Shown in pieces: positions 1-8,288 of a stretch of 64,000 nt of DNA. The stretch comes from Opitutia bacterium (GTDB lineage Bacteria > Verrucomicrobiota > Verrucomicrobiia > Opitutales > Opitutaceae), in assembly GCA_016217595.1 (NCBI GenBank), contig JACRHS010000007.1, positions 124,001-188,000 on the forward strand. The letters run 5' to 3'. How positions within the stretch are numbered: position 1 is the stretch's first letter; each line of letters starts with the position of its first letter. The position numbers and the translations under genes are program-made. The notes below the pieces were generated by a model. That model was not told the DNA's origin. It saw only the letters and a program-made list of their open reading frames with translations, and did not search any database.

Positions 1-951
1 AATCTACTCATCACGGGCGCGTTTGATGCGAACGCGCAGAAAGACGATTATTTCTCGGTCGGCGCGGCGGTCTTCAAGGCCACCTGGCTGGCGCTCAATC
101 CCGCGACACAATCATGGGCCGCTGGCACCTACAGCACTCCGCCGCCTACCGGCGCCTACGTCACGCAAGCACAAGTGCCTGTGCTGACAGCCGAGGTAAT
201 CGACGGTTTTACCATTATCCACCCGGTCATTCCCCAAAAACTCGTCACGATCAACGTCGCCCTCGTCGGCCTGCACGTTGTCGGTTACGCCAACAATCAT
301 CCGGAATTTCTTTGGGGCACCTTCGAGCACAACCTCAACGCCCCGATGATTCCGGACAACACGTTCACAACCGCGCTCACTCCCGATCCGAAAAACTACA
401 CCTTCTACTCCGGCGGGACTCCCTACACCAAAGTGAATCTGGCCAACCAAAATCCCGGCACCACCCCGACATTGAATGTCGCCACGCAAACCCTCTCACC
501 GGTCACAAACGTCGTGTTGTTAAACGCGACCGGCGGGGAAAATTTCTCCCCGAAAGGGCCGGCCAACATCGCGGCGCTAAACGCCGCCGGACAGGCTTTC
601 TTCGCCAGCCAGACCAATCCCACTCAGGCGCTCTTCGCCAACTACCGCCTGATCGGCACCGTGTGGCTCAAGCCTAATTCCTACTCCGTCAAAACCACGG
701 CTGCCGATGCCGTCGGCTCAGTCAATCTCGCCAACTCCACCGCGGAGACGTTCCAACAAGTCGCCACCAATGCCGTCGCGAAAAACAACCAGAACTGTTT
801 CAGCTGCCACAACGCCACGTCGTACAGTTATCAGGCGATCCCGCACGCGGTCCGCCGCGTTGCGATCAGTCACGTTCTGAGCCAGGGGCTCCCCGCCTAC
901 GGGGTACCAAACCAGATACCGAGCCTCCCGCTGATTCCCGGCCTGAAATAG
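1..951 (+). CDS. C-type cytochrome-like protein, 3' part of gene
   Basis: The frame is open from base 1 to a TAG at 949-951, so the start lies outside the window and 316 residues are visible. Near the C-terminus a CxxCH haem-attachment motif (CFSCH, from about base 796) sits in the context 'NQNCFSCHNAT'. Other conserved-looking stretches are 'HPEFLWGTFEHN' and 'ETFQQV', which resemble large secreted cytochrome-like proteins of environmental bacteria. A single haem-binding motif suggests an exported electron-transfer or redox protein, but no enzymatic domain is visible. A GTG at 175 is internal rather than the true start, because coding continues upstream of it. The exact family is uncertain. 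Confidence 0.75.
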   Translation, partial: NLLITGAFDANAQKDDYFSVGAAVFKATWLALNPATQSWAAGTYSTPPPTGAYVTQAQVPVLTAEVIDGFTIIHPVIPQKLVTINVALVGLHVVGYANNHPEFLWGTFEHNLNAPMIPDNTFTTALTPDPKNYTFYSGGTPYTKVNLANQNPGTTPTLNVATQTLSPVTNVVLLNATGGENFSPKGPANIAALNAAGQAFFASQTNPTQALFANYRLIGTVWLKPNSYSVKTTAADAVGSVNLANSTAETFQQVATNAVAKNNQNCFSCHNATSYSYQAIPHAVRRVAISHVLSQGLPAYGVPNQIPSLPLIPGLK

Positions 952-1039
952 CGGAATCTGTTTTACTGATACGGCAGCATACGCAGCGCCTGCCTGCCAA
1001 TGGCCAGGCGCTCCCGCACAAATCAATCTGTTGTGTCGC

Positions 1040-1068
1040 GGAACAGCGGCGGTGTACCCCGCTGTTCC
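1040..1068. terminator. Hairpin between convergent genes
   Basis: A perfect 10-bp stem (GGAACAGCGG / CCGCTGTTCC) with a 9-base loop lies between two convergent genes. No U-tract follows on either strand, so it could be a terminator hairpin without a T-run or an mRNA 3'-end stabiliser. Confidence 0.4.
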
Positions 1069-1094
1069 CTGCATCAGTGGGGAGACGCCTTCGC

Positions 1095-1796
1095 TCAGTT
1101 GCCGCGGTTGAAGGGATTTTTGCCTCCGGGCATGCCCTGCATCATCGCCCCCATATCAAAGAGTCTATACTCGGCCGGAGGCGCAAAGAGTGCATCGGGT
1201 TGCGCGGCCTTCTCGACCCTGGTCGCTTCCATCCGAAAAACTTCTTTGCCGGCGGCGTCTTTCTCCACGACACGCAACGGGAATCCTTCGACACCCGCCA
1301 ACGCCTTCTCCCACGTCGATTGCGGCGGCGGCCGGCCGCCCATCGGCGAAGCCGCTCCGCCCATCCCGATGAATGAGCCCAGCCCTTCAGCCAGCCACAT
1401 CTCGGTCGTCTTGCCGTTTACTTTCACCGTGCAGAGCTGGCAGAGGTAACCGAGGATTTTTTCCGTCTGCCCGGTCTTCTCCAATTTGGCCTCCGTCGCC
1501 TCCTGCTTGGCCGCGGCCGCAGCATCGCGCATCGGCATAACCATGTACATCTGTTGCTCCGGCATCATCACTGTCACCTGCCGCTTCTCGAGGTCGAGGA
1601 TGCTGCCCATGGTTTTTTCGCCCATCGCCATATCCATGCGCTGCAACTTGCCCTTCATCGCAAGATCGAGCTTCTGCGTGCGGCCTTTGGCGGTGGTGAT
1701 ATTCAACGAAATTTTGCCTTCGAACGGATCGGCGGCAAAGACGGTGGAACTAATCAACGCGCCCATCAGGACGCAAACCAGGGTAAGTTGTTTCAT
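1095..1796 (-). CDS. DUF4412 domain-containing secreted protein
   Basis: This 233-residue protein starts at the ATG at 1796, which places a typical signal peptide (MKQLTLVCVLMGALISSTVF-A) at the N-terminus; a longer upstream frame adds an implausible leader. The mature part has the beta-rich pattern of DUF4412: a conserved 'KGRTQKLDLAMKGKLQRMDM' stretch, a Met-rich centre and a C-terminal Gly/Met/Pro segment. The family is common in Verrucomicrobia and Acidobacteria and its biochemical role is unknown; it is probably periplasmic. It lies alone between a convergent cytochrome-like gene and tRNA-Arg, so the neighbourhood gives no functional clue. Confidence 0.8.
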   Translation of the reverse strand: MKQLTLVCVLMGALISSTVFAADPFEGKISLNITTAKGRTQKLDLAMKGKLQRMDMAMGEKTMGSILDLEKRQVTVMMPEQQMYMVMPMRDAAAAAKQEATEAKLEKTGQTEKILGYLCQLCTVKVNGKTTEMWLAEGLGSFIGMGGAASPMGGRPPPQSTWEKALAGVEGFPLRVVEKDAAGKEVFRMEATRVEKAAQPDALFAPPAEYRLFDMGAMMQGMPGGKNPFNRGN

Positions 1797-1875
1797 GGCG
1801 GTCAACAGCGTAACCAAGAAGCCCGGCTTCACAAGTTCCAGCAATACTTCTCGCCAATTACTTCCTGCGGGGAAG

Positions 1876-1950
1876 TGGTGCGCCCGGCGGGAATTGAACC
1901 CACATCACCGGCTTCGGAGACCGGCACACTATCCATTGTGCTACAGGCGC
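1876..1950 (-). tRNA. tRNA-Arg (CCG)
   Basis: The cloverleaf folds fully: acceptor GCGCCTG/CGGGCGC, a D-stem with one G-T pair, anticodon loop CTCCGAA (anticodon CCG, reading CGG), T-stem GTGGG/CCCGC with TTCAATT loop. A73 and CCA are encoded. Length is 75 nt. Confidence 0.95.
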
Positions 1951-2047
1951 AGATCAGCAAATCGCTGTCGGCGGTACGCTCGCGACTCACCGACAGAAAT
2001 TCAAGATGTTTTCCAAACTCTCCCGCTTTTGTCCCGCGCAAGACAGT

Positions 2048-2078
2048 CGCGTTTGGCCGGCATGACGGGCCAAACGCG
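2048..2078 (-). terminator. Hairpin downstream of lpd
   Basis: An 11-bp perfect inverted repeat (CGCGTTTGGCC / GGCCAAACGCG) with a 9-base loop begins 33 bases past the lpd stop codon. The U-tract is poor, so this is only a probable terminator. Confidence 0.5.
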
Positions 2079-2110
2079 GAGAGAAAAACTGCCCGCACGG
2101 AGTTCGGGCA

Positions 2111-3508
2111 TCAGATATGAATCGCTTCGCCCAGAGTCGCGGCAGCGGCTTCCATCAGTGCCTCACCCAAAGTCGGGTGCGCGTGGATGGCATGATGCAC
2201 ATCGTCCACCGTTGCCTCCAACGACATCGCCAGGCCGTACTCGGCGATCAGCTCGGTGGCCTCGCTGCCGATGATGTGCGCGCCGTAGATTTCACCGGTC
2301 TTCGCGTCGGAAATCACTTTCACAAAGCCCTCGCTCTCGGCCGACGCCACCGCCTTGCCTGAAGCGGTGAAGGGGAATTTGCCGATTTTGATATTCAGCC
2401 CCTTCTCGCGCGCCGCCTTCTCGGTGAGACCGGTGCTCGCCACTTGCGGCTGCGAGTACGTGCATCCCGGGAAACCCGCGAAACGACGCGGATGGCCGTG
2501 CCCGAAGATGCCATTGACGGCGTTGACTGCCTCGAAGGTTGCCACGTGCGCGAGCCACGGCGGTCCGATGATGTCGCCCGCGGCGTAGATACCGGCGATG
2601 CTCGTGCGATAATCCGCGCCGACTTTGATGAACCCGCGGTCGAGCTCCAGTTTCACCGCCGGCGCCAGCGCACCTTCGAGATTCGGTGCGATACCGATGG
2701 CCGACAACAACACCTCGGCCTCGACCTCGGTCTTCTTGTCGCCCGCGACGAGATCCACTTTCACGCTCGTGGCGCCGACGCGGAAATTCTCGCACTTCGT
2801 GCCGGTGTGGATCGCGATGCCCTGCTTCTCGAACGCCCGCTGCAACGTCCTGGCCACCTCCTCGTCCTCGATGGGCAACACCTGCGGCAACATCTCGACG
2901 AGCGTCACCTTCGTGCCGAGTGCATTGAAGAAATAGGCAAACTCCACGCCAATCGCGCCCGCACCGACGATGATGATCGACTTCGGCTGCGTTTTGCTGG
3001 CCAGCGCCTCGCGCGACGTCATCACACGCACGCCGTCGTAGTTCAGGCCTGGGATGCGCCGCATGGTGCATCCGGTGGCGAGGAGGATGGCTTTCGTTTT
3101 GAAAAACTTCCCCTTGTGTTCGCCCTCGGTCACCGACACCAGCCCCGGCGCACTCACCTGCGCGCGGCCGACAACATAATCGACCTTGTTTTTCTTGAAC
3201 AAAAACTCGATGCCCTTGGCCATCTGCCCGGAAACGCCGCGCGACCGCTCGACGATCTTGGCGAAGTCGAACGTCACCTCCTTGGCGCTGATGCCGTACG
3301 TCTCGGCCTTTTTGAATTTCTGGTAGAGCTCTGCGCTCTTGAGCAACGCTTTCGTGGGGATGCACCCCCAGTTGAGGCACGTGCCGCCCGCGCGCTCCAT
3401 TTCGATGCACGCGACTTTCTTGCCGAGCTGGCCGGCGCGGATCGCACCGGCATAGCCCGCCGGGCCGCCGCCAATAACAATCAGATCGTACTCAGTAGGT
3501 TCAGCCAT
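2111..3508 (-). CDS. lpd: Dihydrolipoyl dehydrogenase
   Basis: This 465-residue flavoprotein reoxidises dihydrolipoamide of 2-oxoacid dehydrogenase or glycine-cleavage complexes, passing electrons through FAD to NAD+. Visible motifs are the N-terminal FAD-binding GGGPAG, the redox disulfide GGTCLNWGC (Cys44 and Cys49), the NAD-binding GAGAIGVE, and the C-terminal catalytic His-Glu segment HAHPTLGEALMEA. The ATG at 3508 is chosen because it begins 'MAEPTEYDLIVIGGG' as in the family; extending upstream would read through the oppositely oriented tRNA-Met. No E1 or E2 complex subunit is adjacent, so it probably serves several complexes from a distance. Confidence 0.95.
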   Translation of the reverse strand: MAEPTEYDLIVIGGGPAGYAGAIRAGQLGKKVACIEMERAGGTCLNWGCIPTKALLKSAELYQKFKKAETYGISAKEVTFDFAKIVERSRGVSGQMAKGIEFLFKKNKVDYVVGRAQVSAPGLVSVTEGEHKGKFFKTKAILLATGCTMRRIPGLNYDGVRVMTSREALASKTQPKSIIIVGAGAIGVEFAYFFNALGTKVTLVEMLPQVLPIEDEEVARTLQRAFEKQGIAIHTGTKCENFRVGATSVKVDLVAGDKKTEVEAEVLLSAIGIAPNLEGALAPAVKLELDRGFIKVGADYRTSIAGIYAAGDIIGPPWLAHVATFEAVNAVNGIFGHGHPRRFAGFPGCTYSQPQVASTGLTEKAAREKGLNIKIGKFPFTASGKAVASAESEGFVKVISDAKTGEIYGAHIIGSEATELIAEYGLAMSLEATVDDVHHAIHAHPTLGEALMEAAAATLGEAIHI

Positions 3509-3638
3509 GGTAAAAGTGATTTGGCGGTCAACGTCGTCGCGGCGCTCCGACCGGTCAAATGGAAACGCGTGATAACGCCGATGAAAAAGGTCGTTGACAG
3601 TAGGAAACTGGCTACCAACGTCTCGCCTCCCATCACAT

Positions 3639-3715
<77 letters not shown>

Positions 3716-3732
3716 ATTTAACCAGCCCTAAG

Positions 3733-3767
3733 GTCCGTCGAGAACGCAAGTTCCAGACGGGCTTTTT
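3733..3767 (+). terminator. Rho-independent terminator after tRNA-Met
   Basis: Stem GTCCGTC/GACGGGC with an inner GAAC-gcaa-GTTC extension is followed directly by TTTTT. It starts 17 bases after the tRNA. Confidence 0.8.
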
Positions 3768-3856
3768 GTTTATGCCCATTCTTTGACGATGTTATCGCAA
3801 AGAGGGACACGGCCACCGCGCCCCGGCTGGCAAGCTCACTCTCAGTTCCCAGCAAT

Positions 3857-4078
3857 CTACCGGACTTCGTAGACCTCAATTAACGCCACGCCCGTCGTGT
3901 TTGCTACTCCGCTGACTTGAGCTGTGTAGACCCCCGGTGGCAGGGAGACCAGCAACGCGGCGTCTTTGGAACCTGCCGCGATCGAAAATGCCCCGGTTTG
4001 GGCGAACGCTGAAACGAGACGCGAGGTACCACCCCAATTGTCATTCTCGTCAATGGTCTGTCCCTGCTGGTCAAACCT
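3857..4078 (-). pseudogene. C-terminal remnant of a 'VEIYEVP'-domain secreted protein
   Basis: About 74 codons are homologous to the C-terminal domains of the secreted proteins at 42188-44038 and 44103-50222: 'NDNWGG', 'GAFSIAAGSKDAALLVSLPPG', 'YTAQVSGVANTTGVALIEVYEV'. Upstream of about 4078 homology stops abruptly where decayed transposase sequence begins, so the start, signal peptide and most of the domain are missing. The open frame can be extended to 4147, but the extra residues resemble nothing in the family. It is best read as the 3' stump of a gene cut by an insertion-sequence event. Confidence 0.75.
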
Positions 4079-4079
4079 A

Positions 4080-4960
4080 AAGCCGGCGGATGAGCGGGAC
4101 AGGGCATGACCGATGTGATTGGCTGCTGGGCCGATGAACGAGAACATCGGTCAGGAAAGCGGTCACCCAGCGGGTGAGCCTGAAACCGCGCTGGTGCCCG
4201 CCGCCTGCGCGGCCGAGGAAGTGGTGATCGACACGCCCGGGGGACGATAGCGGACGAGTTTTGACGAGCGTACGCCGGTCAGCCCGTTGGAGCCGCTGGC
4301 GTTTTTCGCGCAGTTTCTGCACGCGAGCGGCCGTTTCGAGGCGTTGTGCCGGGACGCGCTGCTGACGTATCGCAGTCCGCACGCCTCCGCGGCGCGTGAG
4401 GTGATCGGCACGTTGGTGCTGGGCATCCTGGCAGGGCACTGGCGCTATGCGCATATGTCGGCGCTGCGGTTCGACGCGGTGGCGCCGGGGCTGCTGGGGT
4501 TGGCTGGATTGGTCAGCGAGGACAGTGTGCGTCGCGGCCTGCGGCGCATCGATCAGATCGCGGGCCGGCAGTGGCTGACGGGCCATTTGCGGCAAAGCTG
4601 GTGGGAGTTTTTGGCCACGCCGTGGATCCTGGATGTGGATACCACGATCAAGCTGCTCTATGGGCGGAAGAAAGGCGCCCGGGCGGTTACAACCCGCAGA
4701 AGCCCGGACGGCCGAGCCATCCGTTGCACACGTCTTGGATCTCGACGTTGCCGCTTGTGCCTGGACGTGGAGGTGCATCCGGGCCACGCGCACGCGGCCA
4801 GCTACGGGCTGGACGGCTTGTGACCGTTGCTGGATCAACTGCCCAAGGAACGGCGGCCGCAAGTGATGCGGGGCAATTGCAGCTACGGCCGAGGATGCGT
4901 GTCTGCTCGGGGCCGAAAGCCGCGGCCACTTTGTCACATATTCTCTAAACCGATGGCGAC
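4080..4960 (+). mobile_element. Decayed insertion-sequence fragment (IS1380-like)
   Basis: This stretch has transposase coding potential, abuts the truncated secreted-protein remnant on the left and runs into the tRNA-Ser region on the right. No clear terminal inverted repeats or target-site duplication can be seen, consistent with an old, partly deleted element. Boundaries are estimated from where homology to neighbours ends. Confidence 0.6.
4134..4950 (+). pseudogene. IS1380-like DDE transposase, broken
   Basis: From an ATG at 4134 the frame gives a plausible N-terminus ending in 'VVIDTPGGR', then an in-frame TAG at about 4254 where a Tyr codon would be expected, then resumes in the same frame ('RTSFDERTPVSPLEPLAFF'). 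The central part includes 'GTLVLGILAGHWRYAH' and the catalytic-region motif 'PWILDVDTTIKLLYGRKKGA'. The next conserved block, 'GYNPQKPGRPSH', is in the +1 frame, and 'LDVEVHPGHAHA' is back in the first frame. After 'RPQVMRGNCSYG' another shift occurs and the C-terminal third is absent. One nonsense and at least two frameshift lesions make it inactive. Family assignment is from remembered motif similarity. Confidence 0.75.
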
Positions 4961-4980
4961 TTACATTATCGCTGCGACGC

Positions 4981-5070
4981 TGGCGGAGAGGGAGGGATTC
5001 GAACCCCCGGGAGCGTTGCCGCCCCAACGGTTTTCAAGACCGCCGCAATCGACCACTCTGCCACCTCTCC
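4981..5070 (-). tRNA. tRNA-Ser (TGA)
   Basis: Class II tRNA of 90 nt with a long variable arm. Acceptor GGAGAGG/CCTCTCC, anticodon loop CTTGAAA (TGA, reading TCA), T-loop TTCGAAT, discriminator G and encoded CCA. Confidence 0.95.
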
Positions 5071-5167
5071 AGCAAGTTGGCGCGCAACTTTTCGGGAAAG
5101 CGCGAGCTTGTCGAGCTTCTGGTTGCCAGGACCGCCATAAAAACGGCGGCCCGGCCCACAGACAAAA

Positions 5168-6403
5168 TCAGAAGCGCACGCTCAAACCGGCGCGCATACC
5201 CGACAGACGGCTGAGGTCGACCTTGGTCGAGTAGTTCGCCGTATCGGTCTTCACCGTCTGCGTGAAGTTGCCATTGCTTTGGAAGACTGCGCCGGCGTAG
5301 AAGCCCGCGGTCTCGGTGAGCCAGAATTCCAAATTCGCGTCGGCGTAGTAGCCGGGCAGTAGATGGCTCTCAGACGAGCTCACTGTCGAAGTAATCACAT
5401 CGCCCGTCTCCGGCTGATAATCCTGCCGGACGGTGTAGGTCGTGCCGGAATAGAGAACCGCGGGGCCAACGCCGATGGTCGCCTTGAAACGCTGGGTTAG
5501 CGGTAACAGGAAGGTCGGACCGGCTCGCAAGGTGAAATAAGCGCCCTTAAGTTTCCACGAATTCGTCACGCTGGTGTTGTCGGTGGTCGTCGTGGTGTCG
5601 CGGCTAATCGGATTCTGACTGATAAGCGTACTGGTATCATTGGTCTGGGTCTTGGCGGTGCCGTCGTCGTTGTAGACCTGATTGCCGTTGATATCGTAGA
5701 CGTTCTGCGTGGTGGACGAGGGGGACGAATACGGCGCTGTACCCGGAGTGCCACCGTTATTGGAATAGGTGTCGGTAATCTTTTCGACGCGCGCCGTCAT
5801 GCCCGAACTCATGCTCGACTTGATATCGTTCAGGCTCAAACCGCCGCCCAGGTTCCAGTCGATGTACTTACCCAATTTGCCCATGTCGCGGGAGGCCGCT
5901 ACTTCGAAGCCAATCGCGCCGTTCGGATCGCGCACCCGCGAACCGGTGTCGATCACTTCCGCCGAGTAGGAATGCATGGCAATATTCCCGTTGGCGAGCA
6001 GTTGCGAGGCATCGTTAAAGTTCCAGTTATTGGTGCTGCCGTCCGGCGGGATCGCCGTCGTGATCGTGCCACCAAAGCCATCGTCAACCGTCACTGTCCG
6101 CGTGTCCAAGTTGACCCTGCCATCGTGATATTTGCGCCCAATGCCGGTGTCAGTCAAAGCGCCAAGTGAATCGGCCAATTCCTCGGACATCTTGTAGATT
6201 TTGCCCGAGCCGCGAAAGGAGGCCTTGGCACCACTGAGCTGACGAGCACCGAAAGTGAACGTGAACTTCGGGATGTAGATATACTCGTCGGTGAGAAAGG
6301 TGAGATTCTCCGGCGGGGGCGCGGGGGCGCGGTTTTCGCTATCTTGGGCGCGGCCAACGACCATACCAAGCAAGGCAAATGCGATCAGGCTGGTTCTCTT
6401 CAT
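5168..6403 (-). CDS. Outer-membrane beta-barrel-like protein
   Basis: The ATG at 6403 opens a clean signal peptide (MKRTSLIAFALLGMVVG-RAQ) and gives 411 residues; an in-frame ATG at 6439 would add 12 residues. The body alternates polar and hydrophobic residues as expected of amphipathic strands, has a Thr/Ser/Asn-rich loop around 'TTTTDNTSVTNS', and ends in 'MRAGLSVRF', the terminal Phe that BAM recognises. 'YYADANLEFWLTETAGFYAGAVF' looks like consecutive barrel strands. No specific family is recognised; porin-like or surface-structure roles are possible. It stands alone, downstream of the ParA operon on the same strand, separated by 126 bases. Confidence 0.65.
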   Translation of the reverse strand: MKRTSLIAFALLGMVVGRAQDSENRAPAPPPENLTFLTDEYIYIPKFTFTFGARQLSGAKASFRGSGKIYKMSEELADSLGALTDTGIGRKYHDGRVNLDTRTVTVDDGFGGTITTAIPPDGSTNNWNFNDASQLLANGNIAMHSYSAEVIDTGSRVRDPNGAIGFEVAASRDMGKLGKYIDWNLGGGLSLNDIKSSMSSGMTARVEKITDTYSNNGGTPGTAPYSSPSSTTQNVYDINGNQVYNDDGTAKTQTNDTSTLISQNPISRDTTTTTDNTSVTNSWKLKGAYFTLRAGPTFLLPLTQRFKATIGVGPAVLYSGTTYTVRQDYQPETGDVITSTVSSSESHLLPGYYADANLEFWLTETAGFYAGAVFQSNGNFTQTVKTDTANYSTKVDLSRLSGMRAGLSVRF

Positions 6404-6529
6404 GCGGGATTGGGCGGATCGTGACAGCGGCGTAGCCATGTTTGTTTCGTTCAAACTGCGATAAAGTCGTGATTCGATGCAAGCGTAGAGGTGTCCGCAA
6501 GGGTTTTTCCTGCGGTCAGTCTCGTTCCC

Positions 6530-7261
6530 CTACTCTTTGAACTCGTCGAACTGCTTCGGCGCAGAATCCGCCTTTAATTGCGCGGCCGCCTGCGGATCAA
6601 TCGCCGCTTCGCGCTCCCGGAGTCGCTTTTCGCGGGCCACCAGCTCTTCGAGCTTTTGCTCGATCTCCGTCTCTTTCTCCTGCTGTTGCATCATCTTCTC
6701 GAACAGCTTCGCTTCATTTTCTTCGAGAAAGCGTTCCCGCTCGGCCGCCGCGGCCCGCTGCTCTTTCAGCGACTCTTCCTGGCGGTCCAGCGCCGCCTTC
6801 AACGCGTCCAACGCCGCGCGCTCCTCGGGCGATGCGCTCGGTCGCGGCTGGCCGGCCGCCGCCCGCCGTGAGGCCGCGAGCACTTTTTCGCGCGCCTCCA
6901 GCAAAGCTTCCATCTCGGCCACATCGCGTTCGCGCTCGGCGAGTTTGCCGTCGAGCTCCGCGGCGGCCCGTTCGCGTTCCTCAAGCTTCGCCTCCAGTTG
7001 ACGCAGCGAACGTTCGAGTTCAGCCGACTGATCGGGTTTCAAGGGCGCCGCACCTTCGCCCCACGGTGCGCGCGTGGCCGTCACAATGGCTTCGATCGAT
7101 TGCCGGGCCTCGGCCGATGCCGCCGAGAGCTCGAACGGCGACCGTGTGCTGCCCGACGCCGCACGCCGCCGCGGCAACGACAGCGCAGGCGTCGTCGGCG
7201 CTTTGACGGGGAATTTGACCGCGGGGGGGGTGGGAGGGACGGGTTGATCCGACATGGGCAT
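6530..7261 (-). CDS. Proline-rich coiled-coil protein of the ParA operon
   Basis: This protein has 243 residues. Residues 1-40 are Pro-rich and basic; residues about 78-225 are an almost unbroken Glu/Lys/Arg/Ala heptad pattern ('LEAKLEERERAAAELDGKLA', 'KETEIEQKLEELVAREKRL'), a long coiled coil. The ATG at 7261 shares one base with the stop of the upstream gene (TAATG), suggesting translational coupling; a second ATG at 7255 is an alternative. The gene is third in a parA - unknown - coiled-coil operon. A coiled-coil scaffold working with a ParA ATPase is a reasonable inference, by analogy with PomX-type systems, but no homology to PomX is claimed. Confidence 0.75.
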   Translation of the reverse strand: MPMSDQPVPPTPPAVKFPVKAPTTPALSLPRRRAASGSTRSPFELSAASAEARQSIEAIVTATRAPWGEGAAPLKPDQSAELERSLRQLEAKLEERERAAAELDGKLAERERDVAEMEALLEAREKVLAASRRAAAGQPRPSASPEERAALDALKAALDRQEESLKEQRAAAAERERFLEENEAKLFEKMMQQQEKETEIEQKLEELVAREKRLREREAAIDPQAAAQLKADSAPKQFDEFKE

Positions 7262-8247
7262 TACTTTCTGCCGAAGAGCCGAGCAAAGAAACCGCGCTTG
7301 GGCGCAGCAGGCGCCGTCGCCGAGGCAGATCCTGCCGTCGGACTCTGCTCGGTTTTAAGATGAGGGTGAAGGTACTCCGCCACGCAGGCCTCGATCGCCG
7401 GATCGCCGAGCACGACGAGCAACCGCGCCAGGGTCGTGCCCGCCGCCAATTGCTGCTGAAGATGCGCGCGGTCGGCCCGGCACCACTCGGTGGCTAGACG
7501 CGCCGCGCGATCGCGCAAATCCGCGTCTGCCGCCTGCACCGCCGTCTTATCCGCCGTCGCGGCCGTGGCAGCCTCGGTCGCGCTCAACTTGGCCCCGGCT
7601 TTTTTGGCCAACGCCGCGCGCACCGCCGGCGTCAACGCCCGCACGCCCAGCGCCACGGCTTCGGGCAGATGCAGCCCCTTGCTTCCGGGGCGCACGGGCA
7701 GGAACTGCGCCAGCCCCGCTTCGTCGACCTGCGCCAGCGCGTTGAGCAAGGTCCGAAAATCGCCGCCGACAATGACGTTCTGCGACATGTTTTGCGCAAA
7801 GACCGCGAACTCGCCGATGGTCACGATGCGCTCCAGCTGGCAAAACTCGCGCGTGCCCGCCGCCAACGCCGTAAATTCGATGGGGAAATTTTCGGGAATC
7901 TCCAGGCGCGCGAGATTCTTCAGGAGCTGGTTGTCTTTCTGCGCCGCGACTTCGACTTGCTCGACCATTTCGCCGAACGGGTTGTCGAACGCCAGGGTGT
8001 CGCGCAGGATCGCCACGAGCTGGTCGATGCGCTCGGGCGGCTGCCCTTTCAATGCCAGCAGCTCCTGCGCTTCGGTAAACGTGAGGTCGATGTACGTCGC
8101 GGGCGTCTCTTCCTTGCCTTTGATCGGCCAGTCGGGGCCGTCGAGATTCTGGGCGAGGCTGCCCAGCGCAGTGTCGACCATGATGGAGGAGGCGAAGGCC
8201 ACGCGCACTTCGTCCCATTGCTTGGAGGTGGTTTTGGGGTCAGCCAT
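7261..8247 (-). CDS. Unknown protein with MinD-like amphipathic C-terminal tail, ParA operon
   Basis: This protein has 328 residues and begins 'MADPKTTSKQWDEVRVAF'. The N-terminal two-thirds are mostly helical, with hydrophobic positions in 'IDLTFTEAQELLALKGQPPE' and 'NFPIEFTALAAGTREF'. An Ala/Thr/Pro-rich linker precedes the last twelve residues, PKRGFFARLFGRK, which closely resemble the membrane-targeting helix at the MinD C-terminus (GFLKRLFGG). The start is 41 bases below parA and the stop overlaps the coiled-coil gene's ATG, so the three genes form one operon. I infer a membrane-associating partner of ParA; the core fold is not recognised. Confidence 0.8.
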   Translation of the reverse strand: MADPKTTSKQWDEVRVAFASSIMVDTALGSLAQNLDGPDWPIKGKEETPATYIDLTFTEAQELLALKGQPPERIDQLVAILRDTLAFDNPFGEMVEQVEVAAQKDNQLLKNLARLEIPENFPIEFTALAAGTREFCQLERIVTIGEFAVFAQNMSQNVIVGGDFRTLLNALAQVDEAGLAQFLPVRPGSKGLHLPEAVALGVRALTPAVRAALAKKAGAKLSATEAATAATADKTAVQAADADLRDRAARLATEWCRADRAHLQQQLAAGTTLARLLVVLGDPAIEACVAEYLHPHLKTEQSPTAGSASATAPAAPKRGFFARLFGRK

Positions 8248-8288
8248 AAATCGGTAAGCTCCGTCCGTGGCGTCCGCGGGGCGCGGCA

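Noticed and set aside
5071..5167. CCGCC...GGCGG hairpin with a T-rich loop downstream of the outer-membrane protein gene
   Set aside because: The T residues are in the loop rather than after the stem, and the stem is only five pairs.
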